64,000 bases of DNA. It comes from Herbaspirillum robiniae. Its GTDB lineage: Bacteria > Pseudomonadota > Gammaproteobacteria > Burkholderiales > Burkholderiaceae_D. The stretch is taken from the NCBI RefSeq assembly GCF_002213415.1, contig NZ_NJGU01000001.1, forward strand, positions 1-64,000, in the 5' to 3' direction. The position numbers and the translations under genes were made by a program. The notes under the pieces were generated by a model, which was not told the origin of the DNA, did no database searches, and saw only the letters and a program-made list of their open reading frames with translations. This document shows, piece after piece, positions 47,404 through 56,593 of this stretch (positions within the stretch are counted from its first letter, which is position 1; the number at the start of each line of letters is the position of its first letter).

Positions 47404-47820
47404 ATGAAATCCATCTTCCACCTTGCCTACCACGTGCGCGACCTCGACCAGGCCCGCCGCTTCTACTGCGACCTGCTGGGCTGCGAAGAAGGCCGCAGCA
47501 CCGACACCTGGGTCGACATCGACTTCTTCGGCCACCAGCTGTCGCTGCACCTGGGCGAGCCGTTCGCCGTCACCAACACCGGCAGGGTCGGCAACCACAT
47601 GGTGCCGATGCCGCACCTGGGCATCATCCTGGCCATGACCGACTGGAAACAATTGGCCGAGACCCTCACCGCCAGCGGCGTAGTCGACTTCGTGCTGGAG
47701 CCGCAGATCCGCTTCGCCGGCGAGCCGGGCGAGCAGGCCACCATGTTCTTCCTCGACCCGTTCGGCAATCCGATCGAAGTGAAGGGCTTCAACAGCCTGG
47801 AACAGGTCTACGCCAAATGA
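47404..47820 (+). CDS. VOC family (glyoxalase/dioxygenase-like) protein
   Basis: The 138-residue protein is a single vicinal-oxygen-chelate module: HLAYHVRDLDQARRFYCDLLG at the start, a central DIDFFGHQLSLHLG and a C-terminal FFLDPFGNPIEVKGF. Likely metal ligands are the histidines near residues 6-10 and in the central block and Glu in IEVKGF. It overlaps ghrA by ATGA, so the two are translationally coupled. Its substrate is unknown; pairing with a hydroxyacid reductase suggests a shared small-carbonyl or keto-acid pathway. Confidence 0.88.
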   Translation: MKSIFHLAYHVRDLDQARRFYCDLLGCEEGRSTDTWVDIDFFGHQLSLHLGEPFAVTNTGRVGNHMVPMPHLGIILAMTDWKQLAETLTASGVVDFVLEPQIRFAGEPGEQATMFFLDPFGNPIEVKGFNSLEQVYAK

Positions 47821-48767
47821 GCGCAGGCTTGCCCATTCCCTTCGTCAGCCAGTCCGACGCGGTGTCGGTGCAGGGCTGGGTGAAGGCGCTCAACGCCGCC
47901 ATGCCGGGCGAGCGGGTGGTGGCGTTTTCCGAGCTGGGCGAGGCCGAGCGTGCGCAATGCCGCCTGGCCATCGTCGCCAACCCCGATCCGGCGCAGTTGA
48001 AGCTCATGCCGCAGCTGGAGTGGGTGCACAGCGTCTGGGCCGGCGTCGAGCGGCTGGTGGCCGATCTCGGCGAGAGCGGCCTGCAGCTCACGCGCCTGGT
48101 CGATCCGCGCCTGGCCGCCACGATGGCCGAGGCGGTGCTGGCCTGGACCCTCTACCTGCACCGCGACATGCCGATGTATGCGCAGCGCCAGCGTTTTCGC
48201 GTGTGGCAGGCCGACGAATACGTGCTGCCCGAGAACCGGGTGGTCGGCATCCTCGGTCTGGGCACGCTGGGCGAAGCCGCGGCCGCGGCCTTGCTGCCGG
48301 CGCGCTTCAAGGTCTGCGGCTGGAGCCGCAGCAGGCGCGAGGTCGCCGGCGTGCAGAGTTTCAGCGGCGAGGATGGCTTGAAGCAGATGCTGGGCATGAG
48401 CGACATCCTGGTCTGCCTGCTGCCGCTGACCGCGCAGACGCAGGGCCTGCTCAACGCCGAGCGGCTGGCCATGCTGCCGCCGCAGGCGCAGCTGATCAAC
48501 TTCGCGCGCGGCGCCATCGTCGACGACCAGGCCCTGTGCGCGGCGCTGGACGAGCGCCACCTGCGCCACGCGGTGCTGGATGTCTTCACCAACGAACCGC
48601 TGCCGGCCGACAGCTGGCACTGGACCCATCCCGACGTCACGGTGCTGCCGCATATCTCGGCGCCGACCAACCGTGAGACGGCCTCGGCCATCGTCGCGGG
48701 CAATGTGCGGCGCTATCGCGAGAGCGGGGAGATTCCGGCGAACGTGGATATGCGGCGTGGTTATTGA
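47817..48767 (+). CDS. ghrA: Glyoxylate/hydroxypyruvate reductase A
   Basis: This 316-residue NAD(P)H-dependent 2-hydroxyacid dehydrogenase reduces glyoxylate to glycolate and hydroxypyruvate to glycerate. The Rossmann motif is GILGLGTLGEAAA, followed by CGWSRSRRE, whose arginines favour NADPH. Catalytic residues lie in INFARGAIVDD (Arg), DVFTNEPLP (Glu) and VLPHISAPTN (His). The short N-terminal substrate domain and WVHSVWAGVERL are typical of GhrA. The ATG at 47817 overlaps the VOC stop. An intrinsic terminator follows. Confidence 0.9.
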   Translation: MSAGLPIPFVSQSDAVSVQGWVKALNAAMPGERVVAFSELGEAERAQCRLAIVANPDPAQLKLMPQLEWVHSVWAGVERLVADLGESGLQLTRLVDPRLAATMAEAVLAWTLYLHRDMPMYAQRQRFRVWQADEYVLPENRVVGILGLGTLGEAAAAALLPARFKVCGWSRSRREVAGVQSFSGEDGLKQMLGMSDILVCLLPLTAQTQGLLNAERLAMLPPQAQLINFARGAIVDDQALCAALDERHLRHAVLDVFTNEPLPADSWHWTHPDVTVLPHISAPTNRETASAIVAGNVRRYRESGEIPANVDMRRGY

Positions 48768-48784
48768 GCGAAGCGTCGTACAGC

Positions 48785-48812
48785 AAAAAGGACAGCCTCG
48801 GCTGTCCTTTTT
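48785..48812. terminator. Bidirectional rho-independent terminator
   Basis: A 12-bp stem pairs 48785-48796 with 48801-48812 around CTCG, ending in TTTTTT on the plus strand and A-rich on the other side. It serves ghrA (plus) and the convergent bestrophin-like gene (minus). Confidence 0.9.
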
Positions 48813-48827
48813 TGATTTCGGCGCCGT

Positions 48828-49754
48828 TCAACTGAGCCGATAATCCTTGTCGCACTTCGCCGCCTCCGGTATTTCCTCCCCCACGATCTCCAGCACCGAA
48901 CGTTCGATCTCCAGGCACATCGCGTCCAGCGGCAGGCTGTTGGCCGCCTCGCCGAAGGGTTCGGCGATTTCCCCGGCGATCGCCTCCAGCGCCAGGAAGG
49001 TATAGGACACGAACACCGAGATCAGCGGCGTGGCGTAGCCGATCGCGTCCACCAGGCCGAAGGGCAGCAGCAGGCAGTAGATGTAGACGGTACGGTGCAG
49101 CAGCACGCCGTAGGGGAAAGGAATCGGCGTGGAAGCGATCCGCTCGCAGGCGCCGATGCAGTGGTTCAGTTCGTTGAGCTGGCCGTCGCAGGTCCACAGG
49201 TGCGCGTCGGACAGCTCGCCGTCGCGATGGGCCAGCGCCAGCATGGCGCGCAGCTCGTGCATCAGCTGCACCGGCAGGTAGTGCGCGCAGCGCAGCCGCA
49301 GACCGACGTCGGGCGGCAGCAGGCGCGCCAGGTCGCTGTCGGGGCCGGTCTTGCGCAGCTGGTGCTTGAGCGCATAGGCCAGCATCACCACGCGGCGGGC
49401 CAACAGCTTGTGGTCCAGGCCATCGGCGCCGTGGCGGCGACCGGCGTATTGCTCGGCCTGCGACACCAGCGCGCGCGCCGCGATCAGCAGCGCACCCCAG
49501 ATCTTGCGGCCTTCCCAGAACCGGTCGTAGCTGGCGTTGTTGCGAAACGCCAGGAAGATGGCCAGCGCCACGCCCAGCAGCGTGAAGGTGGACGTGTTCA
49601 ACGGCAGCTTGTCGCCGAATATCTTGCCGCCGGTAAAGACCGCCAGCGTGGAGAAGGCGGTCATCATCAGCATCTGCGGGATGATGGAGGGCAGCACCGA
49701 GCCGCGCCAGACGAACAGCATGCGGAACCAGTTCGGCTGCGGACGGACGATCAT
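48828..49754 (-). CDS. Bestrophin-like anion channel family protein (UPF0187/YneE type)
   Basis: The 308-residue inner-membrane protein has the bestrophin-like pattern: N-terminal WFRMLFVWRGSVLPSI, paired helices to about residue 70, the signature FRNNASYDRFWEGRK near 70-85, a helical cytoplasmic part and the IPFPYGVLLHRTVYIYCLLL block near 210. Bacterial homologues form pentameric ion channels. AAGGAA precedes the ATG. It is monocistronic. It follows the two-component genes on the same strand after 149 bases, with no sign of co-transcription. Confidence 0.88.
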   Translation of the reverse strand: MIVRPQPNWFRMLFVWRGSVLPSIIPQMLMMTAFSTLAVFTGGKIFGDKLPLNTSTFTLLGVALAIFLAFRNNASYDRFWEGRKIWGALLIAARALVSQAEQYAGRRHGADGLDHKLLARRVVMLAYALKHQLRKTGPDSDLARLLPPDVGLRLRCAHYLPVQLMHELRAMLALAHRDGELSDAHLWTCDGQLNELNHCIGACERIASTPIPFPYGVLLHRTVYIYCLLLPFGLVDAIGYATPLISVFVSYTFLALEAIAGEIAEPFGEAANSLPLDAMCLEIERSVLEIVGEEIPEAAKCDKDYRLS

Positions 49755-49903
49755 GATGGCGTTTCCTTTTCTTTTTTCTCGTGCGCGCGGCCGCGATGAA
49801 GGGCGCGCGTTGATACAAGCGTCAGGATAGGCCAGCGCCGCGGCGCCGGCGTGTACAGATTCGGACGGGAGGCGAGGGTACAGCGGCCGGCCTGCGCCGC
49901 CGC

Positions 49904-51349
49904 TCAGATCAGGGAGATGGTGAAGCCGATGCTGTTGCGGCCGTCCTCGCTGGAGGCGAAGGCGCGGCCGCCGTGCATGCGCGCCACCGCCTTGACGATG
50001 GCCAGCCCCAGCCCGTGGCCGTGGCTGCCGTTGATGTCCTGGCGCGCGGTGTCGACGCGGTAGAAGCGGTCGAACAGGCGCGGCAGGTGGCGCGGATCGA
50101 TGCCCATGCCGGGGTTGGTGACGGCGATGCGCACCGCGTCGTCCTGGCGCGCGATGTCGACCCGGATCAGCGCGCCCACCGGCGAATGCTGGATGGCGTT
50201 CTGGATCAGGTTGGTCAGGGCGCGCTTGAAGAGCGCGGTTTCCATCATCGCCGTGGCCTCGGTGTCGCCGCTGACGGTGACGCTCATGCCGGCGTCGTCC
50301 AGCACGAACTCGAAGAAGTCCACGGTCTTGCGCACCTCGTCGGCCACGCGCGCCTGCACCAGCGCCGTGGCGGCTTCGCCCTGGTCGGAACGCGCCAGGA
50401 ACAGCATGTCGTTGACGATGGAGCGGATGCGGTCCAGCTCCTCCAGGTTGGATTGCAGCACGTCCTTGAATTCGCCGGCGCTGCGTTCGCGGGCCAGCGC
50501 CACCTGGGTTTCGCCGATCAGGTTGGCCAGCGGCGTGCGCAGTTCGTGGGCGACGTCAGCGTTGAAGGATTCCAGCTGCGTATAGGCTTCTTCGATACGT
50601 TCCAGCGCGCCGTTGAAGGCCTGCGCCAGGGCCGACAGCTCCTCCGGCAGCGACTCGGCCGACATGCGCGCCGACAGCTTGCGCGGCGAGAAGCTCTGGG
50701 CGCGCGCCGACATGCGGCGCAGCGGCGCCAGCCCGGCGCGGGCGATCCAGTAACTGGAGATCACCGCCAGCACGATGCCCAGCAGCGAAAACACCGAGGT
50801 CGCCACCAGGAAGGTGCGGCGCATCTCGAAGTAGGGCTCGGTATCGATACCCACCGTCACGTGCACTTCGGGGCGCTCCTCGAAAGCCGGCAGGGTGCGC
50901 GTCATGATGTGCAGCGGGTATTCCTTGCCGCCCACCTTCAGCATGCCGACGTTGCTGCCGTCCTCGACGATGGCTTCCGGCTTGAGCAGCGTCAGATCGC
51001 CGTAGCGGAAGCGCTCGTCGGCGCCCGAGATCCAGAACGAGACGCGCTGGTCGGCCTGCGACAGCGCCGCCAGCTTGATCTGCACCCGGCCCCAGCGCTC
51101 GGTATTGCCGGCGCGGCCGATCTGGTAGCTGATGTCGTTCAGGGTGGTGACCAGGCCGTCGCGCTCATGGCGCATCAGCTCGCCCTTCAACACGGTGTAG
51201 AGCACGATGCCGGTGAGTGCGAAGATGAACAGGGCCGAGGCCGCCGACATCAGCACCAGGCGCGCGGTGATGGACTGGCGGCGCGGCAGGCGGCGCCGCG
51301 GCTCCCGGGGCGGGGCGGCGACGTCGGGCTGGAAGCCGTGGCGGTCCAT
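49904..51349 (-). CDS. Two-component sensor histidine kinase (CusS/IrlS-like)
   Basis: The 481-residue protein has two membrane helices (near 32-52 and 180-200) bounding a periplasmic domain of about 125 residues, HAMP, HisKA with His268 (DVAHELRTPLANLIGE) and HATPase (GHGLGLAIVKAVARMHGG). This is the heavy-metal sensor kinase layout. It starts 8 bases after the stop of the response regulator gene and is the last gene in the efflux block. The periplasmic domain lacks an obvious cysteine or histidine metal cluster, so a metal signal is not assured. Confidence 0.88.
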   Translation of the reverse strand: MDRHGFQPDVAAPPREPRRRLPRRQSITARLVLMSAASALFIFALTGIVLYTVLKGELMRHERDGLVTTLNDISYQIGRAGNTERWGRVQIKLAALSQADQRVSFWISGADERFRYGDLTLLKPEAIVEDGSNVGMLKVGGKEYPLHIMTRTLPAFEERPEVHVTVGIDTEPYFEMRRTFLVATSVFSLLGIVLAVISSYWIARAGLAPLRRMSARAQSFSPRKLSARMSAESLPEELSALAQAFNGALERIEEAYTQLESFNADVAHELRTPLANLIGETQVALARERSAGEFKDVLQSNLEELDRIRSIVNDMLFLARSDQGEAATALVQARVADEVRKTVDFFEFVLDDAGMSVTVSGDTEATAMMETALFKRALTNLIQNAIQHSPVGALIRVDIARQDDAVRIAVTNPGMGIDPRHLPRLFDRFYRVDTARQDINGSHGHGLGLAIVKAVARMHGGRAFASSEDGRNSIGFTISLI

Positions 51350-51356
51350 GGCGGGC

Positions 51357-52049
51357 TCAGTCGTCGCCGGCGTCGCCGGCGGCGCGCGGCTCCAGCACGT
51401 AGCCCATGCCGCGCACGGTGTGCAGCAGCTTCTGGTCGAACGGAATGTCGATCTTGGCGCGCAGGCGCTTGATGGCGACCTCCACCACATTGGTGTTGCT
51501 GTCGAAGTTCATGTCCCACACCAGTTCGGCGATGGCGGTCTTGGACAGGATCTCGCCCTGGCGGCGCGCCATCACCGCCAGCAGCGCGAACTCCTTGGCG
51601 GTCAGGTCGATGCGGGTGCCGCCGCGGAAGGCCTTGCGCGAGATCAGGTCGATCTGCAGGTCGCCGATGCGCAGCTGCGCCGGCTCCTGCGAGCGGCCGC
51701 GCCGGGTCAGCGCCTGCAGGCGGGCCAGCAGTTCGAGGAAGGAGAAGGGCTTGATCAGGTAATCGTCGGCGCCGTCGTGCAGGCCCTTGATGCGGTCCTC
51801 CACGCTGTCGCGCGCGGTCAGCATGATCACCGGGGTCTGCTTGACGGTGCGCAGCGAGCGCAGCACCGAAAAGCCGTCCAGGCCCGGCAGCATCACGTCC
51901 AGCACGATCACGTCGTAGTCGTGCTGGATCGCCAGGTGCTGGCCGTCCACCCCGTTGAAGGCGAGGTCGACCGCGCACCCCTGCTCGGTCAGTCCCTTGC
52001 AGAGGTATTCGGACATCTTTTGCTCGTCTTCGACTATCAGGATCTTCAT
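51357..52049 (-). CDS. OmpR-family response regulator (CusR/CopR/IrlR-like)
   Basis: The 230-residue DNA-binding regulator has a receiver domain with Asp51 ([13 protein letters not shown]) and a C-terminal winged helix ([38 protein letters not shown]). The recognition helix [14 protein letters not shown] is the form seen in CusR/CopR/IrlR. The ATG at 52049 has GGAG 6 bases upstream. The gap to the RND gene is 125 bases. The operon promoter carries a CusR-box-like dyad (58264-58293), so this protein probably controls the efflux genes and itself. Confidence 0.9.
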   Translation of the reverse strand: MKILIVEDEQKMSEYLCKGLTEQGCAVDLAFNGVDGQHLAIQHDYDVIVLDVMLPGLDGFSVLRSLRTVKQTPVIMLTARDSVEDRIKGLHDGADDYLIKPFSFLELLARLQALTRRGRSQEPAQLRIGDLQIDLISRKAFRGGTRIDLTAKEFALLAVMARRQGEILSKTAIAELVWDMNFDSNTNVVEVAIKRLRAKIDIPFDQKLLHTVRGMGYVLEPRAAGDAGDD

Positions 52050-52174
52050 GCGGTCTCCACCCGCCGCGCCGTAACGATGCGTCACGGCCGCGGCATAGCC
52101 AGAATTTTAACTCTTCGGCTTTTTATTATTGTTCTCCGCTCGGATATTTCATCGCTTGCCAATGCTTTCACGCC

Positions 52175-55100
52175 TCAATGCCCCTGCTGCGCCAGCTTGG
52201 CGGCCTTGCGCTGCAGGCGCGCTTCCTTCTTGCGCATGTACCAGTAGTGGGCGCGGTCCAGGTACAGGTAGACCACCGGTGTGGTGAACAGCGTGAGCGC
52301 CTGCGACAGCACCAGGCCGCCCACCATCGCGTAGCCCAGCGGGCGGCGCAGCTCGGAGCCGGCGCCGTGGCCCAGCATCAGCGGCAGGCCCGAGAGCAGG
52401 GCGCACATGGTGGTCATCATGATCGGGCGGAAACGCAGCAGGCAGGCCTGGTAGATCGCCTTCTCCGGCTCCATGCCGTGTTCGCGCTCGGCGGTCAGGG
52501 CGAAGTCGATCATCATGATGCCGTTCTTCTTGACGATGCCGATCAGCAGGATGATGCCGATCAGCGCGATCACGGAGAGGTCGTAGCCGCCCGCCATCAG
52601 GATCAGCAGCGCGCCCACGCCGGCCGAGGGCAGCGTCGAGAGGATGGTCAGCGGGTGGATGTAGCTCTCATAGAGCAGGCCCAGCACGATGTACACCGCA
52701 ATGAGCGCGGCCGCGATCAGGTAGGGCTGCGACGACAGCGAGTCGCCGAAGGCCTTGGCCGTGCCCTGGAAGTTGCCCACCAGGGTCTGCGGCGCGCCCA
52801 TCTCGTCCTTGGTCTTGTTGATGATGTCCACCGCCTCGCCCAGCGATACGCCACGGGCCAGGTTGAAGGAGATCGTCACCGCCGGGAACTGGCTCTGGTG
52901 GCTGATCGACAGGTAGGCGGTCTTGGTGGTGTCGACCTTCACGAAGGTCGACAGCGGCACCTGCTGGCCGGTCAGCGGCGAGGTCAGATAGAGCTTGTTG
53001 AACAGCGCCGGATCCTTCTGCAGCTCGGGCGTGACTTCCATGATCACGCGATAGCTGTTGATCTGGGTGAAGTACTGCGCGACCTGGCGCTGGCCGATGG
53101 CGTCGTAGATGGTGGCGTCGATCAGCGAAGGCGAGATGCCGAAGCTGGAGGCGCGCGCGCGGTCGATGGTGATGACCGCGGCGGCGGCCTGGTTCTGCTG
53201 GTCGGAGGCGACGTCGGTCAGCTGCGGCAACTGGCGGAAGCGCTCCAGCATCTTCGGCGCCCAGACGTTGAGTTCGTCCAGGTCGGTGTCGGTCACCGTG
53301 TACTGGTACTGGGTACGCGAGAGGCGACCGCCGACGTTGATGTCCTGGCTGGCCTGCATGAACAGGTTCACGCCCTGCACGCGCGAGACCTTGGGACGCA
53401 GGCGCGCGATGATCTCGTCGGCATTGGTGGTGCGGCCCTGGTCCTTGGGCTTCAAGGCGATGAAGAACTGGCCGGTGTTGAAGGTGGTCGAGCCCGCGCT
53501 CATGGCAAAGCCGATCACGTCCGGATCCTGGCGCACGATGTCGGCCACCTTCAGCAGGCGCTCATGCATGGCGGCCGAGGAGGTGTCCTGCGCCGATTCG
53601 GCAAAGCCCACGATGACGCCGTTGTCCTGCTGCGGGAAGAAGCCCTTGGGGATGAAGATGAACAGCACCACCGTCAGCGCCACCGTGCCGATGAAGGTCA
53701 TCAGGGTGATGAACTGGTGCTTCATGACCACGTCCAGGCCACGCTTGTAGCCGGCCAGCATGGCGTCGAAGCCGCGCTCGAAAAGCTGGTACAGCTTGCC
53801 GTGCTGGTTGCCATGTTCGTTTTTCAGGAAGCGCGAGCACAGCATCGGCGTCAGGGTCAGCGAGATGATCACCGACACGCCGATGGTCAGCGTCACGGTG
53901 ACGGCGAACTCGCGGAACAGGCGGCCGACGATGCCGCCCATCAGCAGCAGCGGGATGAACACCGCCACCAGCGACACCGAGATCGAGATGATGGTGAAGC
54001 CGATCTCGCCCGCGCCCTTGAGCGCCGCTTCCATCGGCGCCATGCCTTCTTCGACGTAGCGGTAGATGTTTTCCAGCATCACGATGGCGTCGTCGACCAC
54101 GAAGCCGACCGCGATCGTCAGCGCCATCAGCGACAGGTTGTCCAGGCTGTAGCCGACCACGTACATCACGCCGGCCGTGCCCATGATGGCCAGCGGCACG
54201 GTGATGCTGGGAATCAGCGTGGCGGCGACGTTGCGCAGGAACACGAAGATCACCATCACCACCAGGGCGATAGTCAGGATCAGCGTGAACTCGACGTCTT
54301 CCACCGAGGCGCGGATGGTCTGGGTGCGGTCGATCAGGGTGTTGATGTGGATCGCGGCGGGGATGGCGGCGCGCAGGCGCGGCATGGCGGCGTTGATGCG
54401 GCCGACCGTCTCGATCACGTTGGCGCCGGGCTGCTTGGTGATGGCCAGCACGATGGAGCGGCCGTTGGTGATGGTGTGGTCGCTGCCGGCGGCGGCGCCG
54501 GCGAAGGCCCAGGCGGCGATCTTGTTGTTTTCCGGGCCGTCGATGGCCACGCCGATGTCCCTGACGCGGATCGGCGCGCCGTTGCGCCATGCCAGCACCA
54601 TGTCGTTCCACTGCTCGGCCTTGAGCAGCTGGTCGTTGGTGTAGACGGTGAAGCTCTGGCGCGCGCCGTCGACCGTGCCCTTGGGCTGGTTGACGGTGGT
54701 GGTGGCGATCACGCCGCGGATGTCTTCCAGGCTGATGCCCAGCGTGGCGATCTTGGCCGGGTCGACCTGGATGCGCACGGCGGGCTTCTGCTGGCCGTTG
54801 ACGTTGACCAGGCCCACGCCCGAGATCTGCGAGATCTGCTGCGCCAGGATGTTGTCGGCGTAGTCGTTGACCACCGTCAGCGGCAAGGCCTCCGACTGCA
54901 CCGACATGATCATGATCGGCGAGTCGGCCGGGTTGATCTTGCGGAAGGTCGGCGGGTTGGGCATGTTGGCCGGCAACTGCCCGGTGGAGGCGTTGATGGC
55001 CGCCTGCACGTCCAGCGCGGCGGCGTCGATGTTGCGGTTCAGGTCGAACTGCAGCGTGATCTGCGTGGTGCCCAGCGAGCTCTGCGAGGTCATCTGGGTG

Positions 55101-55330
55101 AGGCCGGCGATCAGCGAGAACTGGCGCTCCAGCGGCTGGGCCACGTTGGAGGCCATGGTCTCAGGGTTGCCCCCGGGCAGCTGGGCGGTGACCTGGATGG
55201 TCGGAAAGTCGACCTGCGGCAGCGGCGCCACCGGCAAGAGCGGCCACACGGCCACGCCCACCAGCAGGATGGCGATGGCCAGCAGGGTGGTGCCGATCGG
55301 GCGCTTGATGAATGCAGCGGAGACGCTCAC
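52175..55330 (-). CDS. RND efflux pump inner-membrane subunit (HAE-1, MdtB/MdtC-like)
   Basis: This 1051-residue proton-driven exporter has 12 membrane helices and two periplasmic loops. The N-terminus FIKRPIGTTLLAIAILLVGV, the proton-relay pair in GFVVDDAIVMLENIYRY and FPKG-type loop IPKGFFPQQDNGVIVG are standard for HAE-1 pumps; the sequence is nearest the MdtB/MdtC/MuxB group, yet only one RND gene is present. The start is GTG at 55330, overlapping the adaptor stop as GTGA, with AAGGAA upstream. Substrates are probably organic compounds rather than metals. Confidence 0.94.
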   Translation of the reverse strand: MSVSAAFIKRPIGTTLLAIAILLVGVAVWPLLPVAPLPQVDFPTIQVTAQLPGGNPETMASNVAQPLERQFSLIAGLTQMTSQSSLGTTQITLQFDLNRNIDAAALDVQAAINASTGQLPANMPNPPTFRKINPADSPIMIMSVQSEALPLTVVNDYADNILAQQISQISGVGLVNVNGQQKPAVRIQVDPAKIATLGISLEDIRGVIATTTVNQPKGTVDGARQSFTVYTNDQLLKAEQWNDMVLAWRNGAPIRVRDIGVAIDGPENNKIAAWAFAGAAAGSDHTITNGRSIVLAITKQPGANVIETVGRINAAMPRLRAAIPAAIHINTLIDRTQTIRASVEDVEFTLILTIALVVMVIFVFLRNVAATLIPSITVPLAIMGTAGVMYVVGYSLDNLSLMALTIAVGFVVDDAIVMLENIYRYVEEGMAPMEAALKGAGEIGFTIISISVSLVAVFIPLLLMGGIVGRLFREFAVTVTLTIGVSVIISLTLTPMLCSRFLKNEHGNQHGKLYQLFERGFDAMLAGYKRGLDVVMKHQFITLMTFIGTVALTVVLFIFIPKGFFPQQDNGVIVGFAESAQDTSSAAMHERLLKVADIVRQDPDVIGFAMSAGSTTFNTGQFFIALKPKDQGRTTNADEIIARLRPKVSRVQGVNLFMQASQDINVGGRLSRTQYQYTVTDTDLDELNVWAPKMLERFRQLPQLTDVASDQQNQAAAAVITIDRARASSFGISPSLIDATIYDAIGQRQVAQYFTQINSYRVIMEVTPELQKDPALFNKLYLTSPLTGQQVPLSTFVKVDTTKTAYLSISHQSQFPAVTISFNLARGVSLGEAVDIINKTKDEMGAPQTLVGNFQGTAKAFGDSLSSQPYLIAAALIAVYIVLGLLYESYIHPLTILSTLPSAGVGALLILMAGGYDLSVIALIGIILLIGIVKKNGIMMIDFALTAEREHGMEPEKAIYQACLLRFRPIMMTTMCALLSGLPLMLGHGAGSELRRPLGYAMVGGLVLSQALTLFTTPVVYLYLDRAHYWYMRKKEARLQRKAAKLAQQGH

Positions 55331-56541
55331 TTGGCATTTCCTTTCGCATCATCCTTCTTGGCGTCGCCGGCGGCCTTCTGCGGCGGCTTGCTCTCGACGA
55401 TCTTCGCGCCCGGCTTGAGCTTGTACTGGCCGTCCAGCACCACGCGCTGGCCGGCGGCCACGCCGGCGTCGGCTGCGAGCACGGCGATGCCGTCCTGGAT
55501 GCGCTCGACCTTGACCGGCTTCATCGCGGCCTTGTCCTGCTCGTCCACGGCATACACGTAGGTGCCTTGCTGGTTGCGCTGGATGGCGGCGGCCGGCAGC
55601 GTCAGGGCGTTGCCGTGGTCGTGCATCTGCAGGCGCACGTTGACGTACTGGCCCGGCCACAGCTTGTGCTCGGCGTTCTCGAAGCGCGCCTTCAGCTGCA
55701 CGGTGCCGTTGGTAGTGTTGATCTGGTTGTCCAGCAGGATCAGCTTGCCGGTGGCCAGCGCCTCCTGGGATTCGCGCGCATAGGCCGTCACCTTCAGCGA
55801 CTGCTTGCTGCCCAGCTGGGCGCGGTTGATGGCCGGCACCGCCTCTTCGGGCAGCGTGAAGAGCAGGGTGATCGGGTCGATCTGGTTGATCACCACCAGC
55901 CCGCTGGCGTCGGTGGCGTGCACGATGTTGCCCGGATCCACCAGGCGCGCGCCGACCCGGCCCGAGATCGGGGCGGTGATGGTGGTGTAGCTGACCTGCA
56001 CCTTGGCGTAGCTGATCTGGGCTTCGTCGGTCTTGACCGCGGCTTCAAGCTGCGAGACCAGCGCCTTCTGCGTGTCGAGCTGCTGCTGGGTGGCGGCGTC
56101 CTGGCCGCGCAGGGTCGTGTAGCGCTGCAGGTCGAGGCGAGCGTTGGCCAGCTGGGCGGCGTCCTTGGCGCGCTGCGCCTCGGCCTGGGCCAGCTGCGCC
56201 TGCAGCGCGCGCGGGTCGATCTGGGCCAGCAGCTGGCCCTTCTTCACGTCTTCGCCTTCCTTGAAGCCCACCTTGTCGAGCTGGCCGTCGATGCGCACCT
56301 TCACCGTCACGCTGGCGTTGGCGGTCACCGTGCCCACGCCGGCCAGGTACAGCGGCACGTCGCGTTCCTGCACGTTGGTCAGGCTCACGGCCACCGGCGG
56401 CGCTTCCTTGGCCTGCGGCTGGTCGGCGGCGTTGGCGCGCTGCATCTGCAGCCAGCCGCCGGCGCCTGCTGCGGCCAGGATGGCGGCGGTCACGGCGATG
56501 GCCAGGGAAGTGCGCTTGGGAGTATGGGTTGGGGTAGTCAT
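55327..56541 (-). CDS. RND efflux periplasmic adaptor (membrane fusion protein)
   Basis: The 404-residue protein has an N-terminal signal-anchor (LAIAVTAAILAAAGAGGWLQ), a lipoyl half, a coiled-coil hairpin (about 115-195, alternating Gln/Ala/Leu heptads), and beta-barrel domains (TTITAPISGRVGARLVDPGN). It connects the RND pump with the outer-membrane channel. The ATG at 56541 precedes the anchor; its ribosome binding site is weak. A lysine-rich tail (AAGDAKKDDAKGNAK) ends the protein. It lies 52 bases after the outer-membrane gene. Confidence 0.93.
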   Translation of the reverse strand: MTTPTHTPKRTSLAIAVTAAILAAAGAGGWLQMQRANAADQPQAKEAPPVAVSLTNVQERDVPLYLAGVGTVTANASVTVKVRIDGQLDKVGFKEGEDVKKGQLLAQIDPRALQAQLAQAEAQRAKDAAQLANARLDLQRYTTLRGQDAATQQQLDTQKALVSQLEAAVKTDEAQISYAKVQVSYTTITAPISGRVGARLVDPGNIVHATDASGLVVINQIDPITLLFTLPEEAVPAINRAQLGSKQSLKVTAYARESQEALATGKLILLDNQINTTNGTVQLKARFENAEHKLWPGQYVNVRLQMHDHGNALTLPAAAIQRNQQGTYVYAVDEQDKAAMKPVKVERIQDGIAVLAADAGVAAGQRVVLDGQYKLKPGAKIVESKPPQKAAGDAKKDDAKGNAK

Positions 56542-56593
56542 GCCTGAAACTCGTTCGGTAGAGATCGCGGTGAATGTCTGAAATGGAGTCGGA

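Noticed and set aside
52178-55561. 1127-codon open frame opposite the RND pump gene
   Set aside because: It is a His/Gln/Arg-rich shadow frame without any recognisable fold or start signal.
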